Positions 61,485 through 64,000 of a DNA stretch of 64,000 nucleotides are shown one piece after another. The position numbers and the translations under genes are program-made. The notes under the pieces were generated by a model, which was given only the letters and a program-made list of their open reading frames with translations, ran no database searches and was not told the origin of the DNA. Within the stretch, counting starts at the first letter, position 1; the number at the start of each line of letters is the position of its first letter. The stretch is from JAZKID01 sp963714065 (GTDB taxonomy: Bacteria; Pseudomonadota; Alphaproteobacteria; Rhizobiales; UBA4765), in contig OY970226.1 in assembly GCA_963714065.1 (NCBI GenBank), positions 930,001 to 994,000 of the forward strand, given 5' to 3'.

Positions 61485-62075
61485 CTAGCAAGCGAGCTTT
61501 TGGATAAGAAAGGAGCTAATCTGACATTTTAAGCGCTGCAAGTAGCTCTGCTGGGATAAAATTTCACTCTGCAGTTTTAGTTTCTGCTTTTCGTAGTCTG
61601 ACTCACTTGCACCCGTATTGGTTTTAAAAGTTTCAAAATCTTTAAGCTGCTCGATCCTAGGTTTAAACTCATCAAGCTTGCGATCAAAAGAAAAAACATC
61701 CCAAACGACATCAGATCGAGCTCGAACGGCTGCCTCTATGCGGAAAATTTCTGGGCAAGCCTTCTTTTCATAAGAATGTCCATCCTTAACACAACTCCCA
61801 TCCATATAAGAGAAAAGTGTTCCTTCAAAACGGTGAGATCTAAGAGAGTTAAATATGTCATCATTCTTTATTACTTTTCTGCAAAAATCACTCGGCTTTG
61901 GATCCTGATTCGAACAGGGCCTAGCATTATCATCCCGAACAATATCTCCGATCCCATCCATCTCTAGTCCCCGCAGTTCTGGAATCGCGGTTTTCAGACG
62001 CTCGATCTGCACATAGAAATCAGACCGCAATTTAATATAGTCCGCTTTGAAAGCCGAAGCCGATATATCTGGCAT
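61485..62075 (-). CDS. Hypothetical protein, orphan
   Basis: 196 residues, no recognised domain. Helical, charged, with scattered Cys (RPCSNQDPKPSDFCRKV; GSCVKDG; KKACPE) and a C-terminal coiled-coil-like segment (DYEKQKLKLQSEILSQQSYLQRLKCQ). Base composition is clearly more AT-rich than the GNAT and rmuC genes on each side. No signal peptide. The ribosome site is weak (GGGCGG ahead of ATG). Fits the pattern of acquired or fast-evolving orphan genes in this window. Confidence 0.5.
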   Translation of the reverse strand: MPDISASAFKADYIKLRSDFYVQIERLKTAIPELRGLEMDGIGDIVRDDNARPCSNQDPKPSDFCRKVIKNDDIFNSLRSHRFEGTLFSYMDGSCVKDGHSYEKKACPEIFRIEAAVRARSDVVWDVFSFDRKLDEFKPRIEQLKDFETFKTNTGASESDYEKQKLKLQSEILSQQSYLQRLKCQISSFLIQKLAC

Positions 62076-62183
62076 GTAATTACCGCCCTATAAATATAAT
62101 TATTCAATTTACCCTACTTCTAATCCATAGGAAACAGTTAGAGGTGCACGCAAAGCGTGTATTTTGAAAACAACCTAATCATC

Positions 62184-63233
62184 CTAGCCAATATTCGACG
62201 TCAGCAACGGCGCTTCCTCATCCTGCAACTCCACCGCCGCGATCTTTTCGCCGCGTTTTGCGATCTTCTGCGTCGAGGTGGAAATATCCTCGATGTCCTT
62301 GTTCGCCTGCGCGAAATGTTTGGCGAGATTTTGCACGCGCCCGTCGAGCCGCGCCACATCTTCCACCAGATAGCGCACCTGCGTTTGAATGAGCTCCGCC
62401 TCCTCGCGCATTTTCGCGTCGCGCACCAGCGACTGCATGAGCTGGATGCCCATCAGGGTCAGCGAGGGCGAGACGATCATCACGCGGGCGCGGAAGGCCG
62501 CATCGACGATATCCGGAAAATGTTCGTGCAGATCCGCGAAAAGAGACTCGGAGGGCACGAACATCAGCGCGAAATCCTGCGTCTCGCCCGGAATAAGATA
62601 TTTGCCGGCTATGTCGCTGACATGTTTCTGCATATCAGTCTTCACGCGCGCCTTGACGTTTTTGCGCTCGTCGTCATTCGCGGCGGCACGCAGAAGGCTT
62701 AAAGCTTCAAGCGGGAATTTCGCATCGATCACGAGTTTTTCTTTCGTGTTCGGCAGCTGGATCGTGCAGTCCGGCCGCTTGCCGTTCGAAAGCGTCGGCT
62801 GGAATTCGTAGCGGCCCATCGGCAGCCCGTCGGCGATGATTGCCTCAAGCCGCCCCTGCCCGAACGCACCGCGCGCCTGCTTGTTGCTGAGCACGGCTTT
62901 GAGATCGATCACCTCGGTGGACAGCGCCGTGATCGTCTGCTTTGCCGCATCGATGACCGCAAGACGCTCGTGCAGTTTCGAGAGCCCTTCCGCCGTATGC
63001 CGCGTCTGATCCAGCATGCTTTGACCCAGGCGATGCGTGACCGTGTCCAGCCTGCCTGCCACCATTTCGGCAAGCGACTGCACACGGCCGGAAAGCTCGG
63101 CCTGCGCCCGGTGCATGGCCTCCATGGGCTCGCTGCCCGCTCCGACATTGCGGCGAAGCACATAAAACGCCGCGCAGAAACCGCAAAGCAGGCAAAACAA
63201 GGCCAGAACAATAAAAAGCGCGGATTCGTTCAT
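62184..63233 (-). CDS. rmuC: DNA recombination protein RmuC
   Basis: RmuC limits rearrangements at inverted repeats; family has a nuclease-like fold. 349 residues from ATG 63233 (MNESALFIVLALFCLLCGF), with one N-terminal membrane span, a coiled-coil region (HRAQAELSGRVQSLAEMVAGRLDTVTHRLGQSMLDQTRH), and the RmuC domain (ARGAFGQGRLEAIIADGLPMGRYEFQPTLSNGKRPDCTIQLPN; LVIDAKFPLEALSLL; FALMFVPSESLFADLHEHFPDIVDAAF). Upstream is AGAAGG. Divergent from def across 67 bases. Confidence 0.93.
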   Translation of the reverse strand: MNESALFIVLALFCLLCGFCAAFYVLRRNVGAGSEPMEAMHRAQAELSGRVQSLAEMVAGRLDTVTHRLGQSMLDQTRHTAEGLSKLHERLAVIDAAKQTITALSTEVIDLKAVLSNKQARGAFGQGRLEAIIADGLPMGRYEFQPTLSNGKRPDCTIQLPNTKEKLVIDAKFPLEALSLLRAAANDDERKNVKARVKTDMQKHVSDIAGKYLIPGETQDFALMFVPSESLFADLHEHFPDIVDAAFRARVMIVSPSLTLMGIQLMQSLVRDAKMREEAELIQTQVRYLVEDVARLDGRVQNLAKHFAQANKDIEDISTSTQKIAKRGEKIAAVELQDEEAPLLTSNIG

Positions 63234-63300
63234 GCCTTCTCTTACCCCGATTCGGACCCAAGTTGACGTGCAGCATGGGCAGCGTTTATGCAGGCTTATG

Positions 63301-63819
63301 GCTATTATTCCGATTATCAGCCTGCCCGACAAGCGCCTGCGCGAAAAAAGCGCGCCTGTCGAAAAGGTGACGCCCGAGCTGCTCGCGCTTGCGCAGGATA
63401 TGCTTGAAACCATGTATGCCGCGCCCGGCATCGGCCTTGCAGCCGTGCAGATCGGCGTGATGAAGCGGCTGGTCGTGCTCGATGTGGGGCGAAAACAGGG
63501 CGGGGAAAAAGACCCGATGATTTTTTTTAATCCTCAAGTGATCGACGCATCGGAAGAAAAGTCGGTTTACACGGAAGGCTGCCTGTCCATTCCCGGCTAT
63601 GAAGAAGACGTGGAGCGCCCCACCCGTGTCCGGGTTTCCTACATGGATCAGCTCGGCAAGATGCAGGAGCTGGAAGCCGACGGCATTCTTGCTACCTGCC
63701 TGCAGCACGAGATCGATCATATCAACGGCAAATTGTTCATCGACCATCTCTCCAGCCTCAAGCGCGCGCTGATTACGAAAAAATTCGCCAAAAAGGCGCG
63801 GCGCGGCGGCCCCGCCTGA
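63301..63819 (+). CDS. def: Peptide deformylase
   Basis: Removes the formyl group from new proteins' Met. 172 residues from ATG 63301 (MAIIPIISLPDKRLREKSAP). Metal-site motifs complete: GIGLAAVQIG, EGCLSIPG and QHEIDHINGKLFIDH. A longer frame upstream is not needed. fmt starts 3 bases later, the normal def-fmt pair. Confidence 0.97.
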   Translation, partial: AIIPIISLPDKRLREKSAPVEKVTPELLALAQDMLETMYAAPGIGLAAVQIGVMKRLVVLDVGRKQGGEKDPMIFFNPQVIDASEEKSVYTEGCLSIPGYEEDVERPTRVRVSYMDQLGKMQELEADGILATCLQHEIDHINGKLFIDHLSSLKRALITKKFAKKARRGGPA

Positions 63820-63822
63820 CCG

Positions 63823-64000
63823 ATGCCGCTCAAGCTCGTTTTCATGGGCACGCCGGATTTCGCCGTGCCTTCACTTGCCGAAATCGTGGCGGTGGGACAT
63901 GAAGTTTGCGCCGTTTACACGCGCGCGCCGAAAGCCGCAGGCCGGGGCTTAAGCGAAAAGCCGTCTCCGGTTCATCGCTTCGCGCAAAAAGCCGGCCTTT
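63823..64000 (+). CDS. fmt: Methionyl-tRNA formyltransferase, N-terminal part (cut by window edge)
   Basis: The first 59 residues of Fmt, which formylates initiator Met-tRNA: LKLVFMGTPDFAVPSLAEIV at the N terminus and YTRAPKAAGRGLSEKPSPVHRFA matches the family lead. Coupled to def, the enzyme that removes the group again. The rest of the gene is beyond the window. Confidence 0.93.
   Translation, partial: MPLKLVFMGTPDFAVPSLAEIVAVGHEVCAVYTRAPKAAGRGLSEKPSPVHRFAQKAGL

Overview
The window looks like a chromosomal segment of a free-living, piliated and probably motile alphaproteobacterium. It is GC-rich by eye and carries typical alphaproteobacterial genes: CpdR next to N-formylglutamate amidohydrolase, a three-gene proton-translocating transhydrogenase (pntAA-pntAB-pntB), the aa3-type oxidase subunit IV peptide, GapR, DUF1036, a Tad pilus cluster, a fused indolepyruvate ferredoxin oxidoreductase and DnaX-YbaB-RecR. 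A Micavibrio- or Rhodospirillales-like lineage is my guess; the sequence alone does not fix the genus.

Layout. 1-4.6 kb: pyruvate kinase (cut by the left edge), DUF1036, GapR and two cell-wall enzymes (an M15-type peptidase and an L,D-transpeptidase). 4.8-9.9 kb: an M3 oligopeptidase, an oxidase small subunit and the pnt operon. 10-14.7 kb: an orphan gene, a TPR lipoprotein, rpsU, purEK, a DUF465 protein and a frameshifted nuclease-like gene. 14.9-27 kb: the Tad/Cpa secretion cluster (cpaB, cpaC, a lipoprotein, then cpaE, cpaF, tadB, tadC, tadD). It is split by a prolyl oligopeptidase gene on the other strand, which is itself cut by a 1,935-bp IS1-like element with perfect 19-bp ends and an 8-bp target duplication. 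27-30 kb: an accessory stretch with an orphan gene, DUF1152, tRNA-Val(GAC), two degenerate tRNA-Val pieces and a DUF2167 protein. 30-40.8 kb: cpdR, an amidohydrolase, two tandem MltB-like lytic transglycosylases, an SGNH protein, an EamA transporter, threonine aldolase, a lipase-like hydrolase, galU and kpsF. 40.8-54.7 kb: motAB stator genes, hemH, a fused indolepyruvate oxidoreductase, a TadG-like protein, opgH, ubiG, comF, a methyltransferase and the Flp pilin. 54.9-64 kb: pheA, SRP RNA, an orphan gene, dnaX-ybaB-recR, three tandem GNAT acetyltransferases, an orphan gene, rmuC, def and the start of fmt.

How the genes relate. Cell-envelope functions dominate: Tad pilus assembly (secretin, ATPases, platform, pilin and TadG-like protein in three separate places), peptidoglycan remodelling, periplasmic glucan synthesis, and sugar nucleotide or Kdo supply through galU and kpsF. 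The stator pair stands alone, so the flagellar genes must lie elsewhere.

The most interesting signals are two. First, the IS1-like element carries more than a transposase: two small genes, a compact structured RNA with a long closing stem that loosely resembles 6S RNA (and whose apical hairpin can pair with the ribosome-binding site of a passenger gene), and a train of hairpins ahead of the transposase. Second, a roughly 31-34-bp motif occurs twice, downstream of pntB and downstream of a tRNA-Val copy, and each time it is followed at once by a diverged second copy of the host gene's 3' end. That pattern looks like the scar of integration at gene ends. Two genes (gapR and the nuclease-like gene) need one-base corrections to read through, so some indel errors in the assembly are possible.
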